Shown here piece after piece: positions 53,662 through 62,144 of a stretch of DNA of 64,000 nucleotides. This stretch comes from an uncultured Dehalococcoidia bacterium (lineage in GTDB: Bacteria > Chloroflexota > Dehalococcoidia > Lucifugimonadales > UBA3495). The stretch is from assembly GCA_958295765.1 (NCBI GenBank), contig CATQHB010000002.1, positions 2,158,091 through 2,222,090 on the forward strand. Reading direction: 5' to 3'. Below the pieces are notes generated by a model, which was not told the origin of the DNA, searched no databases, and saw only the letters and a program-made list of their open reading frames with translations. Position 1 is the first letter of the stretch; every line of letters begins with the position of its first letter. A program made the position numbers and the translations under genes.

Positions 53662-54276
53662 ATGACTCTGGAGCATCTGCCCTCGGCCGCTCCTTCGCTG
53701 GCGCGGCTGATTCAGGAACTGAACAAGCTGCCGGGCATTGGCCCCAAGAGCGCCCAGCGGCTGGCTTACTACATTATCCGCCTGCCCGACGGCGAGGCGC
53801 AGGACTTGGCCGACGCCATCAACGCCGTCAAGCAGAGCATTATTTTCTGCCGGGAGTGCCAGAACCTGACCGACGCCAACCCCTGCTCGGTCTGCGCCAA
53901 CGCCCAGCGCAACCGGGAGCAGATTTGCGTGGTGGAAGACCCGCTGGACGTGCTGGCCCTGGAGCGTACCCACTGCTACCGGGGGCTGTACCACGTGCTG
54001 CACGGGGTAATATCCCCCCTCAACGGCATCGGCCCCGACCAGATAAAGCTCAAGGAACTATTCCCCCGCCTGTCCGACGGCGCGGTCAAGGAGGTGGTCA
54101 TCGCCACCAATCCCACCCTGGAAGGTGAGGCTACGGCGATGTATATTTCCCGCCACCTGGCCGGCAGCAACGTCAAGGTTACCCACCTGGCCCGGGGCCT
54201 GCCGGTCGGCGGCTCCCTGGAGTATTCCGACGAACTGACCCTCAGCCGGGCCTTTCAGGGCCGCCAGGAAGTTTAG
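53662..54276 (+). CDS. recR: Recombination mediator RecR
   Basis: 204 residues, usual length. Helix-hairpin-helix LPGIGPKSAQRLA (23-35), zinc finger C63-C66-C75-C78, and Toprim start ICVVEDPLDV (about 86-95) are all present. With RecO it loads RecA on gapped single-stranded DNA. The ATG at 53662 follows aggga; an in-frame upstream extension runs through R1 sequence and is rejected. recO follows after five bases. Confidence 0.93.
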   Translation: MTLEHLPSAAPSLARLIQELNKLPGIGPKSAQRLAYYIIRLPDGEAQDLADAINAVKQSIIFCRECQNLTDANPCSVCANAQRNREQICVVEDPLDVLALERTHCYRGLYHVLHGVISPLNGIGPDQIKLKELFPRLSDGAVKEVVIATNPTLEGEATAMYISRHLAGSNVKVTHLARGLPVGGSLEYSDELTLSRAFQGRQEV

Positions 54277-54281
54277 CGAAA

Positions 54282-55133
54282 ATGGCGCCCCCCCGAACCT
54301 ACCGCGCCGAGGCGTTGACCCTCAAAACCGCTCCCTTTGGCGAGGCGGACTTGCTGGTAACCCTCTTTGCCAGGGAGGAGGGCAAGCTGCGGGCCGTAGC
54401 TAAAGGCGCCCGCCGTCCCACCGGCAAGCTGGTCGGCCACCTGGAGCCGTTGACCTTTACCCGCCTCTCCCTGAACCGGGGCCGCAACCTGGACGTGGTC
54501 AGCCAGGCCCAGACCCTGGACAACTTTACCCCCCTGAAGTCCAACCTGACCGCCTTGAGCAAGGGCTTGTACGTGGCCGAACTGGTGGACGGCTTTGGTT
54601 CCGAGGCCAGCCCCAACGAACCGCTGCTGCGGCTGGCCCTGGACACGCTGGCCGCCCTGGGCCGCGCCCCGGAGGATGACCTGCCCCTGCTTTACTTTCA
54701 GTTGCACCTCCTGGCGGTGTCGGGCCTGCTGCCGGAACTGCACTGCTGCGTAGAGTGCCGCCGCCCCCTGGAACCGGGCCGCCACCGCTACAGCGCGGCC
54801 GGCGGGGGGGTATTTTGCCCGGACTGCGCCGCCGCTCCCGCCGTCAACGGCGCCCCGGACGGCGCTGGTTACAGTTCCGGTTACGGCACCGGCACCGGCA
54901 TAGGCACCCGCCCCCTGTCGCTGCGCGCCTTGAAAGTGCTGCGCCTGCTGGCCTCCCGCCGCCGCCCCGCAGACCTGCCCGACTTAACCCTGGACGAACC
55001 CCTGGCCCTGGAGCTGAAAGCCATCCTCACCGCCACAGTGCAATACTGGCTGGACCGGGAAATACGCTCCAACGCCTTCCTGAACCACCTGTCCCGCACC
55101 GGCGGGGGCGGGGCGGTTTCCCGTTCCGAGTAA
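54282..55133 (+). CDS. recO: DNA repair protein RecO
   Basis: 283 residues. N-terminal OB fold (RTYRAEALTLKTAPFGEADLLVTLFAREEGKLRAVAKGARR), helical domain, and the zinc site CVECRR...CPDC (about 156-187). A Gly/Tyr/Thr-rich spacer (about 195-212: GYSSGYGTGTGIGT) follows the zinc site, longer than usual. RecO anneals single strands and works with RecR, whose gene ends five bases upstream. Confidence 0.9.
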   Translation: MAPPRTYRAEALTLKTAPFGEADLLVTLFAREEGKLRAVAKGARRPTGKLVGHLEPLTFTRLSLNRGRNLDVVSQAQTLDNFTPLKSNLTALSKGLYVAELVDGFGSEASPNEPLLRLALDTLAALGRAPEDDLPLLYFQLHLLAVSGLLPELHCCVECRRPLEPGRHRYSAAGGGVFCPDCAAAPAVNGAPDGAGYSSGYGTGTGIGTRPLSLRALKVLRLLASRRRPADLPDLTLDEPLALELKAILTATVQYWLDREIRSNAFLNHLSRTGGGGAVSRSE

Positions 55134-55156
55134 TTGAACCGCCGAGGGACTTTTAA

Positions 55157-55264
55157 TTGTCATTCTGACGGAGCGGAGCGTAGGAAGAATCTAAAATCCT
55201 TGCCGGAACCGGCGTTGACTTACCCGACGGATTTTAGACCCTTCACTCCGTTCCGGGTGACAAT
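55157..55264. repeat. R4-like inverted repeat, diverged
   Basis: ttgtcattctgacggagcgg... facing ...ctccgttccgggtgacaat; arms pair with several mismatches. Confidence 0.6.
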
Positions 55265-55336
55265 ATACCGATACACCGGGGCAATCGCATCATAAACCCG
55301 TCATCCGGTCATAAACCGGTCATCCCGGTCATAAAC

Positions 55337-55433
55337 CCGTCGTTCCGGCGAAAGCCGGAATCCAGAACCCTCGGTAGCCGGCCCGCTCTTTTCCAGGGGA
55401 TTTCCTGGATTCCGGCTTTCGCCGGAACGACGG
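55337..55433. repeat. R1 palindromic repeat
   Basis: 97-bp copy, intact arms, between recO and the DUF2283 gene. Confidence 0.85.
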
Positions 55434-55520
55434 TTCTTTGGGTTGCCATAGTTAAGATGCGGTTGCCCTGGCGGTTATACTTCAATAGTGGAACTGCAAC
55501 CGCCAGTCGGGGTATAGTGA

Positions 55521-55526
55521 TATAAT
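55521..55526 (+). promoter_or_regulatory. TATAAT box, possibly for a leaderless mRNA
   Basis: Perfect TATAAT only nine bases before the ATG at 55536 and no ribosome binding site between; no clear -35 element. Confidence 0.35.
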
Positions 55527-55535
55527 CATCAACTA

Positions 55536-55913
55536 ATGAAAGTGATTTATGACCAAGCGGTTGATGTCCTGCGTATTATCGGCGGGCAACCAGTCGCGGA
55601 TACCGCGTCGTTGTTGCGGGGGCCTGACGTAGCGGTGGATGTAGCGACCTGCAACGGCCACGATGTAATCGGGTTTACCGTTATTGGCGCATCGGCTTAC
55701 CTGCCTTTAGGCTTGGGCTACGATGCCCAAAGCGACATTCTGACCATTGGTGAAACCACTATTGACCCTGCTCTGATAACGGAGAACGGCGACTTTATCG
55801 GTTATTGGCAGGTGTACGCAGACGAACCGAATGGCTTTCGGGACCCAATAGGCGTTGCCTTGCGGCAGGCGTCCAAGTATTTGGCATCAGTGATTGCCAT
55901 TCCATTTGGCTGA
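55536..55913 (+). CDS. Double DUF2283 protein
   Basis: 125 residues made of two DUF2283-like units: 1-55 (MKVIYDQAVDVLRI ... DVIGFTVIGASAYL) and 60-120 (LGYDAQSDILTIG ... PIGVALRQASKYL). The single-unit relative is at 41611-41967. No function is known. The start lacks a ribosome site and follows a TATAAT box very closely. Confidence 0.68.
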   Translation: MKVIYDQAVDVLRIIGGQPVADTASLLRGPDVAVDVATCNGHDVIGFTVIGASAYLPLGLGYDAQSDILTIGETTIDPALITENGDFIGYWQVYADEPNGFRDPIGVALRQASKYLASVIAIPFG

Positions 55914-55951
55914 AATTGTATATAATCCCTCTAACCATTAAACGGAACTGA

Positions 55952-56413
55952 TTGGCCTTGACTACTATCCGAGTAAAAGTCGGCGAACAATGGTACACCG
56001 TGGAGGTGGGCGACCTGAACCACTCCCCGGTGGAAGTCAACGTCGCCGGCCAGACCTACTACGTGGAGGTTGAAACGCCGGAATCGGCGCCGGCCCCGGC
56101 TCCGACCCGGGGGCGGCGGGGGCGCCGGCCGCCCAGCCGGGTTACGCCGCCGCCGACCTTTCCCCGTACCGGCGCGCCGCTCAGCAGCTTTAACCCGGCG
56201 GATAAAATGCTGCGTTCCCCGATGCCGGGCCGGGTCATTTCCATCCGCGTCCGCCCCGGCGACCGGGTGACCTCCGGCGATGAGTTATGCGTGGTGGAGG
56301 CGATGAAAATGGAGCAGAGCATCCGCGCCACCCAGGACGGCCTGATTAAAGAAATCTACGTGCAGCCGATGGACTCGGTCAGCGCCAACGACCCGCTGAT
56401 TGAACTGGAATGA
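55952..56413 (+). CDS. Biotin carboxyl carrier / biotinyl domain protein
   Basis: 153 residues. The biotin attachment motif EAMKM (Lys about 118) lies in a lipoyl/biotinyl fold (MLRSPMPGRVISIRVRPGDRVTSGDELCVVEAMKMEQSI) at the C-terminus, preceded by a Pro/Arg linker and an N-terminal beta segment. Such proteins carry CO2 for acyl-CoA carboxylases. Carboxylase subunits are not in the window. Start TTG at 55952 or 55958; a TATAAT at 55921 lies 31 bases ahead. Confidence 0.83.
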   Translation: MALTTIRVKVGEQWYTVEVGDLNHSPVEVNVAGQTYYVEVETPESAPAPAPTRGRRGRRPPSRVTPPPTFPRTGAPLSSFNPADKMLRSPMPGRVISIRVRPGDRVTSGDELCVVEAMKMEQSIRATQDGLIKEIYVQPMDSVSANDPLIELE

Positions 56414-56520
56414 CCCCGGAAACAACCCCGGAATAACCCCCGTTTCCTACCGGCCGGCCGGCGCCGGCCCCACCTTTCTACTCCCGCCGAAGGGCAGCAA
56501 TTTTCTGGAGAGGATAGGCA

Positions 56521-57615
56521 ATGAAAATCACTCAAGCCACCACCCGCGTTCTGCGAACCCCGGCGGACAACCCCCTGCTGGAGGACATTCCCGTCGGCGA
56601 CGCCACCAGGGATTTCGTTACGCTGGAACTGGATACCGACGAGGGAATCCAGGGCATCGGTTTCTCCTTTATTCCCGGCTCGGTGGGCAATCCCCTGATT
56701 ACCGCCTTGAAAGTTACGGTGGATGCCCTGGGCGAGTTGGTCGTGGGCGAGGATCCGCTGCCGGTGGAGGCCGTCGTGGGCCGGCTGCGCCAGGAAATGG
56801 GCAGCGCCGGGCCGGGCCTGTTCAACTTTGCCCTGACCGCCATTGATATGGCCCTCTGGGACATCAAGGGCAAGGCGTTGGGCCAGTCGGTCTGCACCCT
56901 GCTGGGCGGCCACCGGGACCGGGCAGCTACCTATGCCAGCGGCCAGTTGGAGCGGCGGCGCAACCTGGAATACCTGGCCGACGTGGGGCCGCGCCTGGTG
57001 GAAAAGGGGTTCCGGCAGATGAAAACCCAGATGGGCGCCGAGCCGTCGGCGGAAAACGAGGTAGCCCGCATCCGCACCCTGCGGGAGGCCCTCGGCCCCG
57101 ATATTGACCTGATGTGCGACGTCAATCAGCTTTGGGACGTGAACCGGGCCATCACCATTGGCCGGCGGGTGGAGGAGTATAACCTGTTCTGGCTGGAGGA
57201 TTTGACGGTTCACGACGATTACCAGGGTCTGGCCCGCATCGCCGACGCCCTGACCACGCCCCTGGCCGCCGGCGAGTACGTCTTTGGCATCACCCCCTTC
57301 CGCCAGCTTATTGAAAACCGCTCCATTGACATCGTGATGATTGACCTGATGCGGGTCGGGGGCATCACCCAATTCCAGAAGGTGGCGGGAATGGCCGAGG
57401 CTTTCAACCTGCCGGTGGTCAGCCACCTGGCGCCGGAAGTCCAGGTGCACAACATCGCCGCCATTCCCAACGGGCTGACCGTGGAGTATATGCCCTGGTC
57501 GCTGCGCCTCTTTGAGGAAACGCCGGCCATCATCGACGGGGAAATCGTCGTGCCGGACCGCCCCGGCCTGGGGCTAACCTTCAGCCAGGACGCCATCCGG
57601 CAGTACCAGGTGTAG
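56521..57615 (+). CDS. Mandelate racemase / muconate lactonizing family enzyme
   Basis: 364 residues, enolase superfamily. Capping domain, then MKTQMG (about 160-165) where the KxK pair reads Lys-x-Gln, metal ligands in CDVNQLWD (Asp about 200), FWLEDL (Glu about 226) and AAGEYVFG (Glu about 252), the Asp of IDLMRVGGIT and His of VVSHLAPE forming the His-Asp dyad. This places it in the mandelate-racemase subgroup (acid-sugar dehydratases and racemases). Substrate unknown. aggataggca before ATG. Confidence 0.85.
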   Translation: MKITQATTRVLRTPADNPLLEDIPVGDATRDFVTLELDTDEGIQGIGFSFIPGSVGNPLITALKVTVDALGELVVGEDPLPVEAVVGRLRQEMGSAGPGLFNFALTAIDMALWDIKGKALGQSVCTLLGGHRDRAATYASGQLERRRNLEYLADVGPRLVEKGFRQMKTQMGAEPSAENEVARIRTLREALGPDIDLMCDVNQLWDVNRAITIGRRVEEYNLFWLEDLTVHDDYQGLARIADALTTPLAAGEYVFGITPFRQLIENRSIDIVMIDLMRVGGITQFQKVAGMAEAFNLPVVSHLAPEVQVHNIAAIPNGLTVEYMPWSLRLFEETPAIIDGEIVVPDRPGLGLTFSQDAIRQYQV

Positions 57616-57677
57616 GGGCGGCAACGCGGCGTATGCTACAATTGAGCCAGACAGCCCACTACCGGAGGAACCGCCCG

Positions 57678-58043
57678 ATGCTTGAATCGACCAACCGTTA
57701 CGCCGTTGCCAGCCGGGAGTTTATGGGCAAGGCTTACCAATACCTGGCCGAGAATGACCTGCCCCAAGCCTCGGAAAAGGGCTGGGGCGCGGCGGCGGAA
57801 ATGGTCAAGGCCGTCGCCGAGGAACGGGGGAGACCCCACGACACCCACCGTTTGTTGTTCCGCATTGTCAGCGCCCTGACACAGGAAACCGGGGACACGC
57901 AACTCCCCCGGATGTTCGGCCAAGCCCACAACCTGCACATCAACTTTTACGAGAACTGGCTGGCGCCGGAGGATGTTCAGTTGTATCTCCAAGACGTTCA
58001 GACGCTGCTGAGCAAGCTGGAGCCGCTGCTGGAGACCGAGTAG
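57678..58043 (+). CDS. PaREP1-like helical protein, copy 1
   Basis: 121 residues, helical: AYQYLAENDLPQASEKGWGAAAEMVKAVAEERG, HRLLFRIVSAL, HNLHINFYENWL. The QASEKxWxAA and LHxNFYE signatures match PaREP1/HEPN-like families first noted in Archaea. Role unknown. The first 155 bases are almost identical to the paralog at 58877-59242. ggaggaaccgcccg precedes ATG. Confidence 0.72.
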   Translation: MLESTNRYAVASREFMGKAYQYLAENDLPQASEKGWGAAAEMVKAVAEERGRPHDTHRLLFRIVSALTQETGDTQLPRMFGQAHNLHINFYENWLAPEDVQLYLQDVQTLLSKLEPLLETE

Positions 58044-58101
58044 GAACCGCTTAAACTCGCCGCCGCCGCGCCCCGTTAGGAATAAAACACCAGGAGGAAC
58101 T

Positions 58102-58404
58102 ATGACTGCCCAACTGCGTATCTACACCATCAACCGGGGAATGATGGATTCCTGGCTGGAGGTGTTCAATCAGCACATCCGGCCCCTGCATGACCGCCTG
58201 GAAATTCCGGTGGTCAGCAGCTACGTCAACGCCGACCGGAGCGAGTTCATCTGGATCCGCCGTTTCCGCAACGCTGAGGAAATCCCGACCAAGGAAGCGG
58301 AATTTTTCGCCTCCCCGGAGCGTACCGCCCTGGGCGACATCCCCACCAGCCACATCGCCAAGATGGAGGTGCGGGTGATTGAGGAAGTGGCCGCCGGGGG
58401 CTAG
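58102..58404 (+). CDS. NIPSNAP family protein
   Basis: 100 residues: LRIYTINRGMMDSWLEVFNQHIRPLHDRLEIPVV, then EFIWIRRFRNAEEIPTKEAEFFASPE, a clear NIPSNAP ferredoxin-like fold with the FIW and SPE elements. Role unknown. It lies 58 bases after PaREP1-like copy 1, with accaggagga as ribosome site, so the two are likely one transcript. Confidence 0.8.
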   Translation: MTAQLRIYTINRGMMDSWLEVFNQHIRPLHDRLEIPVVSSYVNADRSEFIWIRRFRNAEEIPTKEAEFFASPERTALGDIPTSHIAKMEVRVIEEVAAGG

Positions 58405-58514
58405 GGCAACCGGGCCGGTGCGGGGTCAGGGGCAACCGGGTAGGTGTGGAGTTAGGGGCAACCGGGCAAGGGCAAAGTCCGCGCCAAGAACAAAAACCGC
58501 GCTAGGAACAAAAA

Positions 58515-58545
58515 CCGCTCATGGTGAGCTTGTCGAACCATCCTT
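58515..58545. repeat. R3 half copy
   Basis: accgctcatggtgagcttgtc; the facing half is absent. Confidence 0.55.
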
Positions 58546-58631
58546 CCGTACCCGGCGATTCCTCTTTCAGTTCCGGGTCTCTGCACCATCGGGCTAAAAT
58601 CAACAGATACCCGGAGACACCAAGGGGACAA

Positions 58632-58754
58632 ATGCAAGTCATCCGAAAATTGCTGCGGGCATTAGCCGCCGGGCTGAACCGCCCCGGAACGCCGTACCGG
58701 GGCAACGCCCTGCGGCGCGACTACTTGACGGAAACGGTAGCCTACCACCATTGA
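58632..58754 (+). CDS. Possible 40-residue basic peptide
   Basis: MQVIRKLLRALAAGLNR, then GNALRRDYLTETVAYHH, starting at an ATG preceded by aagggga. It is strongly basic and could form an amphipathic helix. Unrecognised; support is only the ribosome site and composition. Confidence 0.3.
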   Translation: MQVIRKLLRALAAGLNRPGTPYRGNALRRDYLTETVAYHH

Positions 58755-58784
58755 GGCCCCCGCCCCTGAACCCCCGGTTGGGGG

Positions 58785-58814
58785 TTGACTGAGGCACGGG
58801 GAATGGTCTATTTA
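58785..58814 (+). promoter_or_regulatory. Possible promoter of PaREP1-like copy 2
   Basis: TTGACT at 58785-58790, 18 bases, then TATTTA at 58809-58814, 63 bases before the ATG at 58877; a short cccccggttgggggt hairpin precedes it. Confidence 0.4.
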
Positions 58815-58876
58815 CCAGCGTCGTAAATGTGTATCTATCGTAAGGTTGCGAACCAACCGATAAGGAAGTAAGCCCG

Positions 58877-59242
58877 ATGCTTGAATCATCCAACCGTTAC
58901 GCCGTTGCCAGCCGGGAGTTTATGGGCAAGGCTTACCAATACCTGGCCGAGAATGACCTGCCCCAAGCCTCGGAAAAGGGCTGGGGCGCGGCGGCGGAAA
59001 TGGTCAAGGCCGTTGCCGAGGAACGGGGCTGGCCGCATCGCGGTCATCGGCTCTTGTATGACGCTATTGATGATTTGGTGGAGGAAACCGGCGACCAGCA
59101 ACTATCCACCCTGTTTCACGTGGCGTCAATGCTGCACATCAACTACTACGAGAACTGGCTACGGCCCCGAACCGTCCGGCGGTCTCTCCAGGAGGTTCAG
59201 CAGTTGCTGGGCAAGCTGGAACCGCTGCTTGGGCAGGGATAG
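58877..59242 (+). CDS. PaREP1-like helical protein, copy 2
   Basis: 121 residues. The first 51 residues equal copy 1 apart from one or two changes; after ERGWPHRGHRLLYDA the sequence departs (LVEETGDQQLSTLFHVASMLHINYYENWL), though the fold signature LHINYYE is kept. The DNA of the first half is nearly identical to copy 1 while the second half is diverged, pointing to gene conversion. taaggaagtaagcccg precedes ATG. Confidence 0.72.
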   Translation: MLESSNRYAVASREFMGKAYQYLAENDLPQASEKGWGAAAEMVKAVAEERGWPHRGHRLLYDAIDDLVEETGDQQLSTLFHVASMLHINYYENWLRPRTVRRSLQEVQQLLGKLEPLLGQG

Positions 59243-59351
59243 GAATTAGAGGCAGCATCCATTCTTTCCTAACGGCCCCTTGTTCCGGTATTTTCAACGC
59301 TTGTTGGTATTTTCATCGGGGTAGGGGCGGGGAAAATTCCCTACCGGCACT

Positions 59352-60383
59352 TTACCCCGCCCCGGCCCCAAACAGTTGCGGCAACTCGATTATTTCGGCG
59401 CTGCCTTGGGCCGGGGCGGTCAGGGTTAGTTGGGCGCCGGCGGCGGCCCGGGCGGTGCGGACGTAGCCCAGGCCCAGCAGTTCTCCGGTGGTGGGTATTA
59501 CCGCCAGGGACGTTACCTGCCCGACCTTCCGCCCCTCCTGTTCCAGCCCGGCGCCCTCGACAACTACCGCGCCCGGAGAGAACCGCAGCCGGGCCAGGTA
59601 CTTCTGCACTTTTTGGTAGGTATCCAGCCGGGCGATGACTTCCTGCCCGATGTAGCAGCCCTTGGCAAAGTCGATCGAACCAATCAGCCCGGCCTCCAGC
59701 GGGTTATAGGCGTCGCCCAACTCCCGCCCGTAACGGGGCACGGCCTGCTGCACCAGCGCCGCCTCGTAGGCTTCCCGCCCGATCGGAGAGATGCCCGCCG
59801 CTGCCAGCGCATCCCAGACCGCCGGCGCCGCGTCCTGGCCGGTCAGCAGGTCAAAGGCCGGCAGTTCACCCAGGGGCCGGCGGATAACCAGCGTTTCCTG
59901 ACCGGCAATGGAGGCGGAAAGGGCGGAATAGGGTTCCCCGGCCTCCGGTAGGGACGGCAAGGGCGGAGTCAGGACGGCCGCCAGCGCCGCATCGCTGCGG
60001 GGGCCGCAAACCGTCAGGAGGGCCGTGTCCGGCGTCAAGTCGGTAACGGTCAAGTCTTCCATAATGGTGTACTTGTCCAGCCAGTCCATCACCCGCTGCT
60101 GACCGCCGGGGCTGGTGAGCAGGAGGGTATAATCGCCGGTATTGACCACGCCCAGCAGGTCAAGGATGCGGCCCCGGTCCGTGGTCAGGACGGTAGGCGC
60201 GCCCCGGCCGGGCGGCAGGTTGACCACCTCGTTGGTGGACAGGCGGTTGAGCAGGTCCAGGGCATCGGCGCCGCTGGCCTTGAGCCGGCCGGTGGCGGAA
60301 TTGTCGTAGAGGGCGGCGTCCTCGGTGGCCGCCCGGTACTCGGCGACCGCGTCGGAATAGACTTGGGGCGACGACAAGGTCAT
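59352..60383 (-). CDS. ygfZ: Folate-binding YgfZ-type iron-sulfur repair protein
   Basis: 343 residues. GcvT-like N-terminal half (ATGRLKASGADALDLLNRLSTNEV) and the YgfZ signature KGCYIGQEVIARLDTYQK (about 235-252) with its conserved Cys. YgfZ uses tetrahydrofolate and helps maintain Fe-S enzymes such as MiaB. The ATG at 60383 has ccggaggtttcaat upstream. It ends in a gap with an R2 fragment at about 59321. Confidence 0.85.
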   Translation of the reverse strand: MTLSSPQVYSDAVAEYRAATEDAALYDNSATGRLKASGADALDLLNRLSTNEVVNLPPGRGAPTVLTTDRGRILDLLGVVNTGDYTLLLTSPGGQQRVMDWLDKYTIMEDLTVTDLTPDTALLTVCGPRSDAALAAVLTPPLPSLPEAGEPYSALSASIAGQETLVIRRPLGELPAFDLLTGQDAAPAVWDALAAAGISPIGREAYEAALVQQAVPRYGRELGDAYNPLEAGLIGSIDFAKGCYIGQEVIARLDTYQKVQKYLARLRFSPGAVVVEGAGLEQEGRKVGQVTSLAVIPTTGELLGLGYVRTARAAAGAQLTLTAPAQGSAEIIELPQLFGAGAG

Positions 60384-60489
60384 ATTGAAACCTCCGGGGC
60401 ATTGCTTCCCGGTCATTGTAGCACGTTCCGGCGTTTCCCCCGCGCCGGGGAGTTATTTTCACCGGGGCAAGCGCAGCATAAACTCGAAC

Positions 60490-60588
60490 CCGTCGTTCCG
60501 GCGAAAGCCGGAATCCAGACCCCCCGGTTAGCCGGCACGCTCTTTTCCGGTAGGATTTCCTGGATTCCGGCTTTCGCCGGAACGACGG
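60490..60588. repeat. R1 palindromic repeat
   Basis: 99-bp copy between ygfZ and the Nudix gene. Confidence 0.85.
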
Positions 60589-60630
60589 TGGCCGGGGTTG
60601 CCCTGGTTAAGACGCGATTGCCCGGCTGAA

Positions 60631-61086
60631 TCAGCGCAACGGTGATGGGGCCAGCAGTTCCCGCTCAATGGCCTGGCGTACCGGGCGCAGGTAGGGGCGG
60701 GCGGCCCGCAGCGTGGCCGCCAGGTCGGGCAGGGCTACCCACTGGCATTGGTCAATGCCCTCGGACAAGTCGGGTTGCAGGGAGTCGGTCAGGGCGCCGG
60801 CGTAGTCCAGGAGAAACCATTGCACCGTCTTGTTGACCGGCCCGATTCGGTAGTAGGAAATATAGCTGCTGCGGCACAGGGGCGCGCGGATGGCAATTAA
60901 GCCGGGGTTTAGCCCGGTCTCCTCAGAAATCTCCCGGAGCGCGCACTCTGCATAAGGTTCACCGGGATAGTCCAGCTTGCCCTTGGGCAAGTCCAGGAGG
61001 CGGTGCTTACGGATAATCAATGCGCTGCCGCCGCAGAGCACCAGCCCCCCGGCGGCGAACATCTCAGGCAATTCAGCTCTATTCAT
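60631..61086 (-). CDS. Nudix hydrolase
   Basis: 151 residues. Nudix box GKLDYPGEPYAECALREISEETGL (about 36-59) has the REIxEExG core; compared with the consensus Gx5Ex7REUxEExGU there is one extra residue between the first Gly and Glu. It hydrolyses a nucleoside diphosphate linked to another group; relatives with PKGK before the box act on diadenosine polyphosphates or ADP-ribose. Its start overlaps the ppk2 stop by eight bases, so it is coupled to ppk2. Confidence 0.82.
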   Translation of the reverse strand: MNRAELPEMFAAGGLVLCGGSALIIRKHRLLDLPKGKLDYPGEPYAECALREISEETGLNPGLIAIRAPLCRSSYISYYRIGPVNKTVQWFLLDYAGALTDSLQPDLSEGIDQCQWVALPDLAATLRAARPYLRPVRQAIERELLAPSPLR

Positions 61087-61972
61087 GGATGAGTATCCGC
61101 TCCAATATGCCCACCTGCTCCCGATTCAATCCGGTGAACAATACCCCGTCCACCACCATATCGGTAACCATATCAGTTTCCGCCGCCTGGTACAGGTACT
61201 CGGGCCGCAAGTCCTTGCCCGGAAAGTCAAAGCGGGTCAGGATGTAGTGGATGGCGTTGAGCCGGGCCTGCTGCTTGTTGTCCGACTCAATGACCACCCA
61301 GGGGGCGTAATCGGTGGAGGTAACGGCGAACATCCGCTCCTTAAAGTAGGTCAGCAGTTGCCAGCGTTCCGCCACCTTGCGGTCATTGGCCGAGTATTTC
61401 CAGTATTGCAAGTCGCTGTCCTGGCGCAACCGGAACCGCAAGTCCTGGGACTCCTGGGACACTGACAGATAGATTTTGATGATGGTTACTCCCTCATCCA
61501 CCAGGTCCCTTTCCCAATCGTTCACCCGGTTCATAAAGTAGTGATACTGGCGCATCGAGCAGTAGCCCATAGCCGGCTGAACCTGGGCGCGGGAATACCA
61601 GGAACGGTCAAACACGAAAATTTCTCCGGGGCCGGGCATCCGCTTGTAGTGCCGGCCCAGCCAGTTGCGCATTTCCTGGGGGGAGGGGATGCCCTGGCTG
61701 ATGATGCCGGAGGAGCGGGGGTTCAGGTAGTGGGTAATCGTAGCGGCGGTGCTGCCCTTGCCGGCGGCGTCCCGCCCCTCCAGCACCACGGCGACCCGCA
61801 GGCCATTGTTGATAACCCATTCTTGCAGGGCCAGAAGCTGGCGGCGCAAAACGCGCAACTCGGCCCGGTAAGCCAGATACTCAATACCTCGAAAAGCGGC
61901 TACGTCATGCTTGGTTGCCGTAGTTTCGGGCAGGATACTGGTCTTTTCCTGCATCACATCGTAAACAATCAT
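61079..61972 (-). CDS. ppk2: Polyphosphate kinase 2
   Basis: About 297 residues from ATG 61972. Walker A EGRDAAGKGS, the lid/Walker B region FVFDRSWYSRA (usually DRSWYNRA), PLSVSQESQDLRFRLR-like and the WKYSANDRKVAERW stretch are typical of PPK2, which transfers phosphate between polyphosphate and nucleotides. No good ribosome site is visible; ATG at 61954 or a TTG farther upstream (62068) are alternatives. Overlapping Nudix gene suggests joint nucleotide/polyphosphate metabolism. Confidence 0.87.
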   Translation of the reverse strand: MIVYDVMQEKTSILPETTATKHDVAAFRGIEYLAYRAELRVLRRQLLALQEWVINNGLRVAVVLEGRDAAGKGSTAATITHYLNPRSSGIISQGIPSPQEMRNWLGRHYKRMPGPGEIFVFDRSWYSRAQVQPAMGYCSMRQYHYFMNRVNDWERDLVDEGVTIIKIYLSVSQESQDLRFRLRQDSDLQYWKYSANDRKVAERWQLLTYFKERMFAVTSTDYAPWVVIESDNKQQARLNAIHYILTRFDFPGKDLRPEYLYQAAETDMVTDMVVDGVLFTGLNREQVGILERILIHE

Positions 61973-62144
61973 CAGCAAATAACCGTCCGACCACTCCTTA
62001 CGCCTGAAGTTCTCCTTTCCGTTGCCGGGTGCCTGGTTATGGTAAATAATTCCGGGCGGCAATGTCAATCTATAACGTAACCGGATATTAAAAGATAGTT
62101 AAGGCTGGAGTATAACAATCACTCTTGGGGCGGTTATCAACCGG

